Source: Streptomyces toxytricini (GTDB taxonomy: Bacteria; Actinomycetota; Actinomycetes; Streptomycetales; Streptomycetaceae). Taken from it: a DNA stretch of 64,000 nt. Within the stretch, counting starts at the first letter, position 1, and every line of letters begins with the position of its first letter. Positions 27,460-34,903 of the stretch are shown one piece after another. The translations under genes and the position numbers were made by a program. Below the pieces are notes generated by a model. It was not told the DNA's origin and searched no databases. It saw only the letters and a program-made list of their open reading frames with translations. The stretch lies in assembly GCF_014649915.1 (NCBI RefSeq), contig NZ_BMTY01000008.1, positions 123,324 to 187,323 on the forward strand, written 5' to 3'.

Positions 27460-27851
27460 GCGCCGTCGCCGCACTCTCCCGCCCGCTGCCGGCACGGGCG
27501 GAACCCTCCGGGGCCCTGACGGACCGGGTGGACCTGCTGCGCCTCGCCGGGGACGGCCGCATGCCGTACCCGGCCCTGGTCCGCCTGCTCGGCGCGGCCG
27601 CCGCGCACACCCCGGATCCGGCCGCCGCGCCGGGGGCCCGCGCGGCGGGAGCGGACGTCCCCCGGCTGACGGCCCGGCAGACCGCGGTCCTCACGCTGAT
27701 GGCGGAGGGCCACGGCAACGCGGTCATCGCCCGCACCCTTTCCTGCTCGGAGCACACGGTCAAGAACGTGGTGTACGAGCTGATGGCCCGCCTCCAGGCC
27801 CGCAACCGCGCCCACGCGGTGGCCCGCGCGGTCCGCCACAGCCTGATCTGA
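27456..27851 (+). CDS. LuxR-type regulator 2 of a coupled pair (TTG start)
   Basis: This 131-residue protein is read from a TTG that overlaps the stop codon of the previous gene (TTGA), so it is probably made by coupled translation. The N-terminal half is short with no recognisable receiver. The C-terminal half is a LuxR helix-turn-helix (TARQTAVLTLMAEGHGNAVI, SEHTVKNVVYELMARL). The HTH end (RNRAHAVAYAL in the first gene, RNRAHAVARAV here) is nearly identical in the pair, which suggests duplication and possibly a heterodimer. The short length and TTG start make this gene easy to miss. Confidence 0.8.
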   Translation: MSAVAALSRPLPARAEPSGALTDRVDLLRLAGDGRMPYPALVRLLGAAAAHTPDPAAAPGARAAGADVPRLTARQTAVLTLMAEGHGNAVIARTLSCSEHTVKNVVYELMARLQARNRAHAVARAVRHSLI

Positions 27852-27879
27852 CCCACCCCCCGGTCAGCCCCGCCCGACG

Positions 27880-27954
27880 GGGTGGGACGCCCTCCGTTTC
27901 GACGACGCGGCCGACGTGCGACCCACCACGGGCGCAGAGCACCTCGGCTCGAAC
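27880..27954 (-). pseudogene. Decayed fragment of an msrB gene
   Basis: Read on the minus strand, these 75 bases give VRAEVLCARGGSHVGRVVET followed by EGVPP. They match the msrB gene at 28723-29130 ([20 protein letters not shown], then EGYPT). The second zinc Cys of the CxxC is Gly here and the rest of the gene is missing. It lies just beyond the toxin-antitoxin pair, so the pair is bracketed by an intact and a broken msrB. Confidence 0.7.
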
Positions 27955-27985
27955 CCCGCCGCGCTCGGCGAGCGGGTTCCGAGGT

Positions 27986-28324
27986 TCAAGCGACGGTGTA
28001 CTCGGTGTCCCCGAAGTCCGCAACGACCCTCAGCCGACCGCCGAGCGCCTCCACGTAGGACCGAAGAGTGGCGACTTCGGTACGGTCGGCGTCACCGTGC
28101 TCGATGGCCGACACCCGCGGCGCCGAGACCCCCATCGTTTTGGCGACGTCCTTCTGGCTCAGAGATTGTTCCTGCCTGATCTCTGCGAGCCGGCAGGCCC
28201 GGACCTCTGCCATCAGCCGGTCCATGGCCGCCTGCTTTTCTTCCTGGGACCGTACCCGCAGCCCGGCGGCCTCCCGGCGCTCGCGGGCCTTGCGCTTGGT
28301 CTCCTCCCAGCTCACTGTGCTCAT
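27986..28324 (-). CDS. XRE-family antitoxin, HigA-like
   Basis: This 112-residue protein has a central helix-turn-helix (SQKDVAKTMGVSAPRVSAIE, about residues 55-75) after a basic N-terminal helix. It starts inside the end of the toxin gene (four-base ATGA overlap), the toxin-first order typical of higBA systems. It should neutralise the toxin and repress the operon. The tail (LRSYVEALGGRLRVVADFGD) matches the usual C-terminus of this antitoxin family. Confidence 0.85.
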   Translation of the reverse strand: MSTVSWEETKRKARERREAAGLRVRSQEEKQAAMDRLMAEVRACRLAEIRQEQSLSQKDVAKTMGVSAPRVSAIEHGDADRTEVATLRSYVEALGGRLRVVADFGDTEYTVA

Positions 28325-28689
28325 TCGTACTCCCTGGAGTCGATTTCGGCGAGGTGCTCTTGGTAGCGCTTCTCTGCAAGTGGAATGTTCGCGTCGTACC
28401 AGCGCTGCCAGTTGCCTGCCTTGTCGCCGGCAACCAGTAGAACCGCCCTGCGCACCGGATCGAACGCAAACAGGATCCGGATCTCGCTCGTCCCGGACGA
28501 ACCAGGCCGCAGCTCCTTCATGTGGTGCTGCTCTGCGCCCTTGATCCGGTCCACGAGCGGACGGCCCAAAGTGGGGCCGTAAATCGACAAGGCGTCGATG
28601 GCATCCTCTACCTGCTCGGCACTTTCCCAGTCCGTTTCGACCATTAACGCAAGCATTAACCCTTCGGGGTCAGATGCCCTGGACATCAC
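28321..28689 (-). CDS. HigB/RelE-like toxin (phage-derived Gp49-like family)
   Basis: Up to 122 residues. The core (GPTLGRPLVDRIKG, HHMKELRPGSSGTSEIRILF, LVAGDKAGNWQRWYD) is typical of HigB-like mRNA interferases that cut mRNA on the ribosome. The start is uncertain: GTG 28689, ATG 28656 (GAAGGG just before it) and ATG 28644 are in frame. Family members usually have a further N-terminal strand with a Trp before this point, and no equivalent is visible, so the N-terminus may have been lost. Two TTA codons lie just before the 28656 and 28644 ATGs. TTA is read by the developmental tRNA BldA in Streptomyces. The gene overlaps its antitoxin by four bases. Confidence 0.82.
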   Translation of the reverse strand: MMSRASDPEGLMLALMVETDWESAEQVEDAIDALSIYGPTLGRPLVDRIKGAEQHHMKELRPGSSGTSEIRILFAFDPVRRAVLLVAGDKAGNWQRWYDANIPLAEKRYQEHLAEIDSREYE

Positions 28690-28722
28690 TCGCGTGGGGA
28701 TGCCGGCCCAGGCCCGCGGGTC

Positions 28723-29130
28723 TCAGTCCTCGGCGGGGACCAGCCGCAGGGAGATCGAGTTGATGCAGTAGCGCTGGTCGGTGGGGGTGGGGTAGCCCTC
28801 GCCCTCGAAGACGTGGCCGAGGTGCGAGCCGCAGCGGGCGCAGAGGACCTCGGTGCGGACCATGCCGTGCGAGGTGTCGGCGCGCAGCTCGACGGCGTCG
28901 GTGTCCTTCGGGTCGTAGAAGGACGGCCAGCCGCAGTGGGAGGGGAACTTCTCGGTGGAGCGGAAGAGCTCGGCGCCGCAGCCGCGGCAGGTGTAGACGC
29001 CCGCCGTGGTGGTGTCGGTGTACTCGCCGCGGAACGCCGGCTCGGTGCCGGCCAGGCGCAGCACCTGGTACTCGGACGGCGTCAGCTCCGCCTGCCACTG
29101 CTCGTCCGTCTTCTCGACCTCGTACGCCAT
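28723..29130 (-). CDS. msrB: Peptide-methionine (R)-S-oxide reductase MsrB
   Basis: This 135-residue cytosolic enzyme reduces the R epimer of methionine sulfoxide in proteins. Two CxxC zinc motifs (CRGC and CARC) and the catalytic Cys in RYCINS are present, with the HCGWPSF motif. The length is normal. A GGAG ribosome site precedes the ATG. It lies directly upstream of the toxin gene on the same strand and 46 bases downstream of murC. A broken copy of part of this gene is at 27880-27954. Confidence 0.95.
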   Translation of the reverse strand: MAYEVEKTDEQWQAELTPSEYQVLRLAGTEPAFRGEYTDTTTAGVYTCRGCGAELFRSTEKFPSHCGWPSFYDPKDTDAVELRADTSHGMVRTEVLCARCGSHLGHVFEGEGYPTPTDQRYCINSISLRLVPAED

Positions 29131-29176
29131 GACTCTTCCGCTCCCTCGTCCGGCCCGTGGGCCCTGTCTGCCCGGC

Positions 29177-30577
29177 TCAGCCCGCCAGGCGGGCGAGGAT
29201 CGCCGGTCCCAGGTCCGTGACGTCTCCCGCGCCCATGGTGAGAACGAGATCGCCGGGCTTGGCCATTCCCGCGATCACGTCGGCGACGGCGTCCTTGTCG
29301 TGTTCGGCGGTGGTGTCGGCGCCGGCGGCACGGGCCGCCGAGATGATGATCTCGCTGGTGACGCCGGGGATCGGGTCCTCGCGGGCCGGGTAGATGTCGA
29401 GGACCACCGAGGAGTCGGCGAGGGCGAGGGCCTGGCCCATCTCCTTGCCGAGTTCCTGGGTGCGGGAGAACAGGTGCGGCTGGAAGACGACCAGGATGCG
29501 GGAGTCGCCGGCGGCGCCGCGGATGGCCTCCAGGTCGGCGGTCATCTCGGTGGGGTGGTGGGCGTAGGAGTCGATGACCTGCACGCCGGCGGCCTCGCCC
29601 TTCAGCTGGAGGCGGCGCTTGACGCCGGTGTACTTGCCGAGGGCGGCGGCGAGGTCGTCGGCGGGGATGCCGAGGGCGGCGCCGGCGGCGAGGGCGGCGA
29701 CGGCGTTGTGGGCGTAGTGGCGGCCGGGCACGGAGACGGTGAAGGTGAGGGAGCGGCCGTCGAGGCGGACGGTGACCTCGCTGGCCAGGCCGCGCGGGGT
29801 GATGTCCTCGATGCGGACGTCGGCGTCCTCCTCCTCGCCGTAGGTGACGACGGTGAGGCCGTCGCGGCCGCGGACGCGGGCGGCGATCTCGGCGGCCCCG
29901 GCCTGCCCGTGGGCGACGACGAGGGTGCCGCCGGGCACGATCCGGCCGACGAACGTCTCGAAGGACTCGTAGATCTCGTCCATGGAGGCGTAGTTCGCGT
30001 GGTGGTCGAGCTCCGCGTTGAGGATGATCGCGACCTGCGGGGCGTACTTGTGGAAGCTGCGGTCGCTCTCGTCGGCCTCGGCGACGAAGATGTCGCCGGT
30101 GCCGTGGTGGGCGTTGGAGCCGGGGGCGTCCAGGTCGCCGCCGATGGCGTACGAGGGGTCCAGGCCGAGGGCCGAGAGGGAGACGGCCAGCATGGAGGTG
30201 GTGGTGGTCTTGCCGTGGGTGCCGGCGACGGCGATCGGCCGCAGGCCGTCCATGAGGGCGGCGAGGGCGTCGGAGCGGTGCACGACCGGGACGCCCAGCT
30301 CGGCGGCGCGGGCCAGCTCGGGGTTGTCGGCGCGGATGGCGCTGGAGACGACGACGCTGGTCGCGTCGTCGGCGAGGTGGGCGGCGGCGTGCCCGATGTG
30401 GACGGTCGCGCCGTGCGCGCGCAGGGCCTGGGCGGTGTCGGAGTCGCGGGCGTCGCTGCCGGCGACGGCGGCGCCCCGCTGGGCGAGGATCTTCGCGATG
30501 CCGGACATCCCGGCGCCGCCGATGCCGATGAAGTGCGGGCGTTCCATGGCGTTCGGCAGGCCGGGCTGCGGCGTCAT
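29177..30577 (-). CDS. murC: UDP-N-acetylmuramate--L-alanine ligase MurC
   Basis: This 466-residue enzyme adds L-alanine to UDP-MurNAc in peptidoglycan synthesis. The N-terminal nucleotide-sugar site [11 protein letters not shown] and the ATP loop [14 protein letters not shown] are both intact, followed by the DESDRSF and LDHHANY regions. The ATG at 30577 is preferred over one five codons earlier because GGGGAG lies seven bases upstream. It is outside a division-and-cell-wall gene cluster. It appears to share a transcript with msrB. Confidence 0.96.
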   Translation of the reverse strand: MTPQPGLPNAMERPHFIGIGGAGMSGIAKILAQRGAAVAGSDARDSDTAQALRAHGATVHIGHAAAHLADDATSVVVSSAIRADNPELARAAELGVPVVHRSDALAALMDGLRPIAVAGTHGKTTTTSMLAVSLSALGLDPSYAIGGDLDAPGSNAHHGTGDIFVAEADESDRSFHKYAPQVAIILNAELDHHANYASMDEIYESFETFVGRIVPGGTLVVAHGQAGAAEIAARVRGRDGLTVVTYGEEEDADVRIEDITPRGLASEVTVRLDGRSLTFTVSVPGRHYAHNAVAALAAGAALGIPADDLAAALGKYTGVKRRLQLKGEAAGVQVIDSYAHHPTEMTADLEAIRGAAGDSRILVVFQPHLFSRTQELGKEMGQALALADSSVVLDIYPAREDPIPGVTSEIIISAARAAGADTTAEHDKDAVADVIAGMAKPGDLVLTMGAGDVTDLGPAILARLAG

Positions 30578-30676
30578 ACGGCTTCTCCCCAAAGTGCGGG
30601 CGGATCGGGTGCGCCGGGCGGTCCGGCCCCTCGGGTGCGGGGGGACCGTCCCGGCGCGAACGTGTCGGACGCCAGC

Positions 30677-31144
30677 CTATTCGTTGTGGGCGAAGAGCTT
30701 GAGCACCGGAACCCCGACCTTGTGGCGGGCGCGGGAGGCCCAGTCCCGGTGGAAGAACTCCTCGACGAAGTGGGGGGCGGTCAGGACGATCACCTCGTCG
30801 GCGCCCTTCTCCTCGACGACGGCCTTCAGCTTGTCCAGCGGATGGTCCTCGACGATCTCCCCGACGGCGGTGGCGCCCTTTCTGCGCAGGGCTTCCAGGG
30901 AGTGGGCGAGGGCCTGCTCGGCGGGCCCGAGGGCGGCCGCGCCCTCGGGCTCGTCGGCCTCGTGGAGCGCCTCGGGCAGCTCGCCGAGCGCGACGTCGTC
31001 GATGGCGCGCAGCAGGCGGTCCTGGTCGCCCCTGGGCTGCATGAGCACGATGAACGAGACCGGGTCGTCCCCGTGCAAGGTGGTGACGAAGTCCACGTCG
31101 ACGGCGGTCAGCGGCTGCTCGATCATCAAAACGCTCGTGAACAC
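30677..31144 (-). CDS. Conserved small cytosolic protein of unknown function
   Basis: This 155-residue protein begins at a GTG preceded by AAGGAGAGG at ideal spacing; an ATG six codons earlier lies inside that ribosome site and is unlikely. The sequence suggests an alternating alpha/beta fold, with a strand IVLMQPRG, a helical middle and a C-terminal strand-helix unit GADEVIVLTAPHFVEEFFHR. This loosely recalls universal-stress-type nucleotide-binding folds, but no signature motif is present. It has no signal peptide or membrane segment. It lies upstream of murC on the same strand. I do not recognise a function. Confidence 0.75.
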   Translation of the reverse strand: MFTSVLMIEQPLTAVDVDFVTTLHGDDPVSFIVLMQPRGDQDRLLRAIDDVALGELPEALHEADEPEGAAALGPAEQALAHSLEALRRKGATAVGEIVEDHPLDKLKAVVEEKGADEVIVLTAPHFVEEFFHRDWASRARHKVGVPVLKLFAHNE

Positions 31145-31277
31145 GGACGCCCTCTCCTTCATGGGCGGCGGCGGCAGGCCGCGGCCCTGCGGAAACCATC
31201 CTGCCCCGCGCTCTCGCGGGGCGGCGCAGATATATGTGCCCAGCGGAAGCTATGCGGAACGAGGAATTCCGCTTGTT

Positions 31278-32078
31278 TCAGATCCGACGGTAGCTCGTGA
31301 AGAGGAACCCGGCCTCCTCCAGCACCAGCGCAGGCGCGAACCGGTGCGGGACGGCCACGGAGGGCCCCCCGGCGATCCGCTGGGCGGCCCCCGCCGTGAG
31401 CATCGGCGACACCGTCAGGCACAGCTCGTCCAGCACGCCGGCCGCGACGAACTGGCCCAGCAGCCGCGGACCGCCCTCGGTGAGCTGGCGGCGCAGCCCC
31501 CGGGCGGCGAGCTCGCGCACCGCGCGGGCCGGGTCCACGGCCGCCCCGTCGCCCGCGACCACGACCTCGACGCCCGCCCGCTCGGCCTCCGCCACCCGTT
31601 CGGCCGGAGCGCCCGCGCCCGTCACGACGAGTGTCGGGACGAGCGGGGAGGAGAACAGCGGCAGCGAGAAGTCCAGGTCCATCCCCGAGGTGACGACGGC
31701 GATCGCCGGCGCCGGCCCCTGCCCGGCCGCCGCCCGGCGGGCCGCGAAGGCCTCGCGGGCGCGGGCCGGCCGGTACCCCTCCTGGCGAACCGTTTCGGCT
31801 CCGGCGACCACCACGTCCGCCAGCGCCCGCAGCGTGCCGAAGATCCGCATGTCGGTCTCGCCGGAGATCGGCTGGGAACGCCCGTCGTGCTGGGCCGCCC
31901 CGTCGAGCGTGGAGACCATGTTGGCCCGCAGCCAGTGCCCGTCCGGCCCGATCGGCGGATACGCGTACGCCTCCGCCAGCTCGTCCAGCGACCACTCACG
32001 GTCACCGGCCGCGGCCGCGGGCCCGGCGGAGTCCGCGGGCCGGGATGTCTGATCGGTCACAGGGAACAGGCGTCGCAT
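31278..32078 (-). CDS. RibD C-terminal-type pyrimidine reductase family protein
   Basis: This 266-residue protein is related to the NADPH-dependent reductase half of RibD and to dihydrofolate reductases. Motifs include the substrate loop NMVSTLDGAAQHDGRSQPIS, the TDMRIFGTLRALADVVVAGAE region with the bound nucleotide contacts, and LTEGGPRLLGQFV near the end. It has no deaminase domain, so it probably acts on a different pyrimidine or pterin-like substrate. It is divergent from zapE with only 36 bases between starts, so the two promoters must overlap. No clear ribosome site precedes the ATG. Confidence 0.85.
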   Translation of the reverse strand: MRRLFPVTDQTSRPADSAGPAAAAGDREWSLDELAEAYAYPPIGPDGHWLRANMVSTLDGAAQHDGRSQPISGETDMRIFGTLRALADVVVAGAETVRQEGYRPARAREAFAARRAAAGQGPAPAIAVVTSGMDLDFSLPLFSSPLVPTLVVTGAGAPAERVAEAERAGVEVVVAGDGAAVDPARAVRELAARGLRRQLTEGGPRLLGQFVAAGVLDELCLTVSPMLTAGAAQRIAGGPSVAVPHRFAPALVLEEAGFLFTSYRRI

Positions 32079-32100
32079 CGGTGCAGTGTGCCACGCCCCG

Positions 32101-32106
32101 TAGAGT
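32101..32106 (+). promoter_or_regulatory. Possible -10 element TAGAGT for a near-leaderless zapE transcript
   Basis: TAGAGT ends nine bases before the zapE GTG at 32115, so transcription would start about two bases before the codon. No good Shine-Dalgarno sequence is present, which fits a leaderless mRNA. The -35 is not clear. Confidence 0.4.
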
Positions 32107-32114
32107 TGAGAGCT

Positions 32115-33233
32115 GTGTCAACCTCACTCTCCGCCGCCGGTTCCACCCACGGCACCCACGGGCGCCCCCCGGCCGCCGACGCCGGCCCGCAGTCCCTCTG
32201 CGCACGCGAGCCCCGGGTGCCCGCCGAGCGGCTGGTGGCCGAGATGGTGCCGCCGCCGCGGTTCGACTCGGTGCGCTTCGACACGTACAACCCCGACCCG
32301 GCCCAGCCCAGCCAGGCCGAGGCCGTCGGAGTCCTCTCCGGCTTCGCCTCCGGCCTCGGCGGCGCCCACGCCACCGGCTCCGGCAAGCGGCGCTGGTTCG
32401 CCCGCGCCCCCAAGGCCGCCGCGCCGACCGGCCCGCGCGGGATCTACCTCGACGGCGGGTACGGCGTCGGCAAGACCCACCTGCTGGCGTCGCTGTGGCA
32501 CGCCACCCCCGCCGAACCCGCCCTGAAGGCCTTCGGCACCTTCGTGGAGCTGACCAACCTGGTGGGCGCGCTCGGCTTCCAGCAGACCGTGCAGACCCTC
32601 GGCGGGCACCGGCTGCTGTGCATCGACGAATTCGAGCTCGACGACCCCGGCGACACCGTGCTCGTGTCCTCCCTGCTCAGCCGCCTCGTCGAGCAGGGCG
32701 TCGCCCTGGCCGCCACCTCGAACACCCTGCCCGGCAAGCTCGGCGAGGGCCGCTTCGCCGCCGCCGACTTCCTCCGCGAGATCCAAGGCCTGTCGGCGCA
32801 CTTCCGGCCGCTGCGCATCGACGGCCAGGACTACCGCCACCGCGGCCTCCCCGAAGCCCCCGCCCCGTTCTCCGACGAGCAGGTCGCCAAGGCCGCGTAC
32901 GCCACGGCGGGCGCGAGCCTCGACGACTTCCCCGGGCTGCTGGAACACCTCGCGAAGGTCCACCCCAGCCGGTACGGCGCCCTCACCGACGGCATCACCG
33001 CCGTCTGCCTCACCGACGTCGTCCCCGTGCCCGACCAGTCGACGGCGCTGCGCCTGGTCGTCCTCGCGGACCGGCTCTACGACCGCGAGATACCCGTGCT
33101 CGCGTCCGGTGTGCCGTTCGACCGGCTGTTCAGCGACGACATGCTGAACGGCGGGTACCGCAAGAAGTACTTCCGCGCCATCTCCCGGCTCACCGCGCTG
33201 GCGCGCGACGCGAAACCCCTGGTGTCCCAGTAG
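32115..33233 (+). CDS. zapE: ZapE/AFG1-like ATPase
   Basis: This 372-residue protein belongs to the AFG1-like P-loop ATPases, which in bacteria are named ZapE after their role at the division ring. Walker A is YLDGGYGVGKTHLLAS (about residues 112-127), Walker B is RLLCIDEFELDD, and the arginine-containing YREIPVL-like end (LYDREIPVLASG) is present. The first 30 residues are low complexity. The GTG start is supported by the -10-like TAGAGT just upstream and by the absence of another start. It is divergent from the RibD-C gene. Confidence 0.9.
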   Translation: MSTSLSAAGSTHGTHGRPPAADAGPQSLCAREPRVPAERLVAEMVPPPRFDSVRFDTYNPDPAQPSQAEAVGVLSGFASGLGGAHATGSGKRRWFARAPKAAAPTGPRGIYLDGGYGVGKTHLLASLWHATPAEPALKAFGTFVELTNLVGALGFQQTVQTLGGHRLLCIDEFELDDPGDTVLVSSLLSRLVEQGVALAATSNTLPGKLGEGRFAAADFLREIQGLSAHFRPLRIDGQDYRHRGLPEAPAPFSDEQVAKAAYATAGASLDDFPGLLEHLAKVHPSRYGALTDGITAVCLTDVVPVPDQSTALRLVVLADRLYDREIPVLASGVPFDRLFSDDMLNGGYRKKYFRAISRLTALARDAKPLVSQ

Positions 33234-33300
33234 GTTTGGGGACGCCGGGCGCCGTCGAGGCACCCGGCCGTTCCCCCATCCGCGAAGGGATACAGAGAAC

Positions 33301-33726
33301 ATGGCCACCACGCGCCACGCACACACCGTCTGGGAAGGCAACCTCCTCGAGGGCAAGGGTGTCGTCACCCTCGACTCCTCGGGCCTCGGCTCCTACGACG
33401 TCTCCTGGCCCGCCCGGGCCGAGGCCCCGAACGGCAAGACCAGCCCGGAGGAGCTGATCGCGGCCGCGCACTCCAGCTGCTTCTCGATGGCCCTGTCGCA
33501 CGCCCTGGCCGGCAAGGGCACCCCGCCCACCCGCCTGGAGACCAAGGCCGACGTCACGTTCCAGCCCGGCGAGGGCATCACCGGCATCCACCTGACGGTG
33601 GAGGGCGAGGTCCCGGGCCTGGACGCCGACGGCTTCGAGGCGGCCGCACAGGACGCCAAGAAGAACTGCCCGGTCAGCCAGGCCCTGACGGGCACCACCA
33701 TCACGCTGAGCGCGAAGCTGGCCTGA
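33301..33726 (+). CDS. OsmC/Ohr-family peroxiredoxin
   Basis: This 141-residue cytosolic protein has the two redox cysteines of the family, one in HSSCFSMAL and one in KKNCPVSQAL, with the upstream Arg/Glu-containing region SPEELIAAA. OsmC proteins reduce organic hydroperoxides with thiol donors. GAAGGGA precedes the ATG. It lies 67 bases after zapE and ends at a very strong hairpin terminator, so it may be transcribed alone or with zapE. Confidence 0.94.
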   Translation: MATTRHAHTVWEGNLLEGKGVVTLDSSGLGSYDVSWPARAEAPNGKTSPEELIAAAHSSCFSMALSHALAGKGTPPTRLETKADVTFQPGEGITGIHLTVEGEVPGLDADGFEAAAQDAKKNCPVSQALTGTTITLSAKLA

Positions 33727-33747
33727 GGCCGAAGCCGGCCTGAGGGC

Positions 33748-33784
33748 GGTGCACCGCACCCCGACCGCCGGGGTGCGGTGCACC
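33748..33784 (+). terminator. Strong hairpin terminator after the OsmC gene
   Basis: GGTGCACCGCACCCC (33748-33762) pairs perfectly with 33770-33784 across a seven-base loop, giving a 15-bp stem 21 bases after the stop. It is followed by a G-rich run at about 33785-33803 and not by T residues. Confidence 0.85.
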
Positions 33785-33894
33785 GGCGGCGGCGGGGGGG
33801 GGGAGCCGAGGACTCGGGAGCCGGAAGGCGACGACCGGGGTTACGGCAGAAGCAGACCGGCCGGGGTCGGAAGCACAACTGGGCGGCGGCGAGA

Positions 33895-34385
33895 GCGGGA
33901 GCCGGTCGGTCGGGGTCGGGGTGCTCCGGGGGTGTCCCGGCAGCCCATTGTCCTTCCGGTGCGGGCCGCCCTGTAAAGGGCGCTCCTTCGTCGCGTCGCT
34001 GCGCGATGGCCCTTGCGGGCCACCCTTGACAGGACGACCCGCCCCGGAACGCCAACAAGCTGCCGGGAAGCCCCCAGGGGAATGGCCTGGAGGGAAGCTT
34101 TCACTCCCGCCCCAGGGACCCCTTTCGCCCCACCGGCATCAGCCGACCCGTCGGCAGGAGCCGGGTGGGCTGTGACGTCGGGAAACGATGCCCAGAGCAT
34201 CATCCGGTGACACAAGCGCCCCAGATCGCTACGCGGCCCGGCATTCTCCAGCGTCCGGCGGCCGTCAGGGGCCCGGCGGCGCGACAGATCGCTACACGGC
34301 CCGGCCGTTCCGGCGGCTGACGGCCGTCCGGGGCCCGGCGGCGCATCGGATCGCTACGGGGGGCGCCGTCGGCTCGGCGGTTGAC
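33895..34385 (+). repeat. Left arm of a long imperfect inverted repeat
   Basis: About 490 bases match the reverse complement of 35915-36375. Exact blocks include 34002-34030 with 36231-36259 (29 bases) and 34194-34207 with 36029-36042 (14 bases, AGAGCATCATCCGG). The arm contains the small hairpin TGGCCCTTGCGGGCCA. It flanks the two-gene VOC/WYL cassette. Ends are approximate because identity falls off gradually. Confidence 0.85.
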
Positions 34386-34453
34386 CGCCGGATGGTCGAC
34401 AGGGGGAGGGAACGTCCCCTGTGGCGACAACGGGGACGGCCGACCGACGATGC

Positions 34454-34840
34454 TCAGTTCTGGGTGGAGAGGCAGAAGGGGTGGCCTGCGGGGTCCAGTA
34501 GGACCCTCCGCTCGTCGGGGTGCGGTTGGACAGGGGGTTCCGTCGCGCCCAGTGCCAGCATCCGTGCGTGGGCGGCGTCGAGGTCGTCGACGCCCAGTTC
34601 CATGTGGGCCTGCTTGCCCTGGGAGGGGTCCGGCCAGGTCGGACGCCGGTAGTCGCCGACCCGGATGAAGCCCAGACCGGGTGCCCCCTCGCGGCCGAGC
34701 AGGACGAAGTCGTCGCTGGTGTGGATGACGGGCAGGCCGAGCGCGGTGCCGTAGAAGCGGGCCAGTTCGGCGGGGTCCGGGCAGTCGAAGTCGACGGACA
34801 GCAAGCGGATCGCGGGTCCCGCTGTGGGTTCGGTACTCAT
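34454..34840 (-). CDS. VOC/glyoxalase-fold protein
   Basis: This 128-residue protein has two betaalphabetabetabeta units of the vicinal-oxygen-chelate fold: LLSVDFDCPDPAELARFYGT at the start, the paired HMELGVDDLDAAHARMLALG in the middle and DPAGHPFCL at the end, where the usual metal or substrate residues lie. Such single-domain proteins include resistance proteins and glyoxalase-like enzymes, and the substrate cannot be told. It is divergent from a WYL-domain regulator across 63 bases containing a perfect palindrome, so it is probably the regulator's target. Confidence 0.88.
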   Translation of the reverse strand: MSTEPTAGPAIRLLSVDFDCPDPAELARFYGTALGLPVIHTSDDFVLLGREGAPGLGFIRVGDYRRPTWPDPSQGKQAHMELGVDDLDAAHARMLALGATEPPVQPHPDERRVLLDPAGHPFCLSTQN

Positions 34841-34859
34841 GGGCAGGACGCTACGACGG

Positions 34860-34884
34860 GACCAGGACAGTTCCGGTCCTGGTC
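34860..34884. promoter_or_regulatory. Palindromic operator between the VOC and WYL genes
   Basis: GACCAGGAC (34860-34868) and GTCCTGGTC (34876-34884) are perfect 9-bp inverted arms around a seven-base spacer. It is centred between the divergent VOC and regulator starts and is the obvious site for the neighbouring HTH/WYL protein to control both genes. Confidence 0.65.
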
Positions 34885-34903
34885 ATGGGGAAGACTTCGG
34901 GAC

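Larger units (their letters stand above)
33727..34453. other. Non-coding stretch left of the VOC/WYL cassette
   Basis: No credible gene lies in these 727 bases. They contain the OsmC terminator, a G-run, and the left arm of a long inverted repeat. Inside the arm is a roughly 62-base imperfect tandem unit, marked by GATCGCTAC at three points between about 34223 and 34357. Short open frames here lack ribosome sites. Confidence 0.7.

Noticed and set aside
33785..33803. G-run considered as a possible quadruplex element
   Set aside because: It lies directly after a terminator and is a simple homopolymeric run next to GGC repeats; no regulatory context.
34188..34652. Short plus-strand frames in the left inverted-repeat arm
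   Set aside because: They lack ribosome sites and follow a non-coding repeat whose mirrored copy does not keep the frame.
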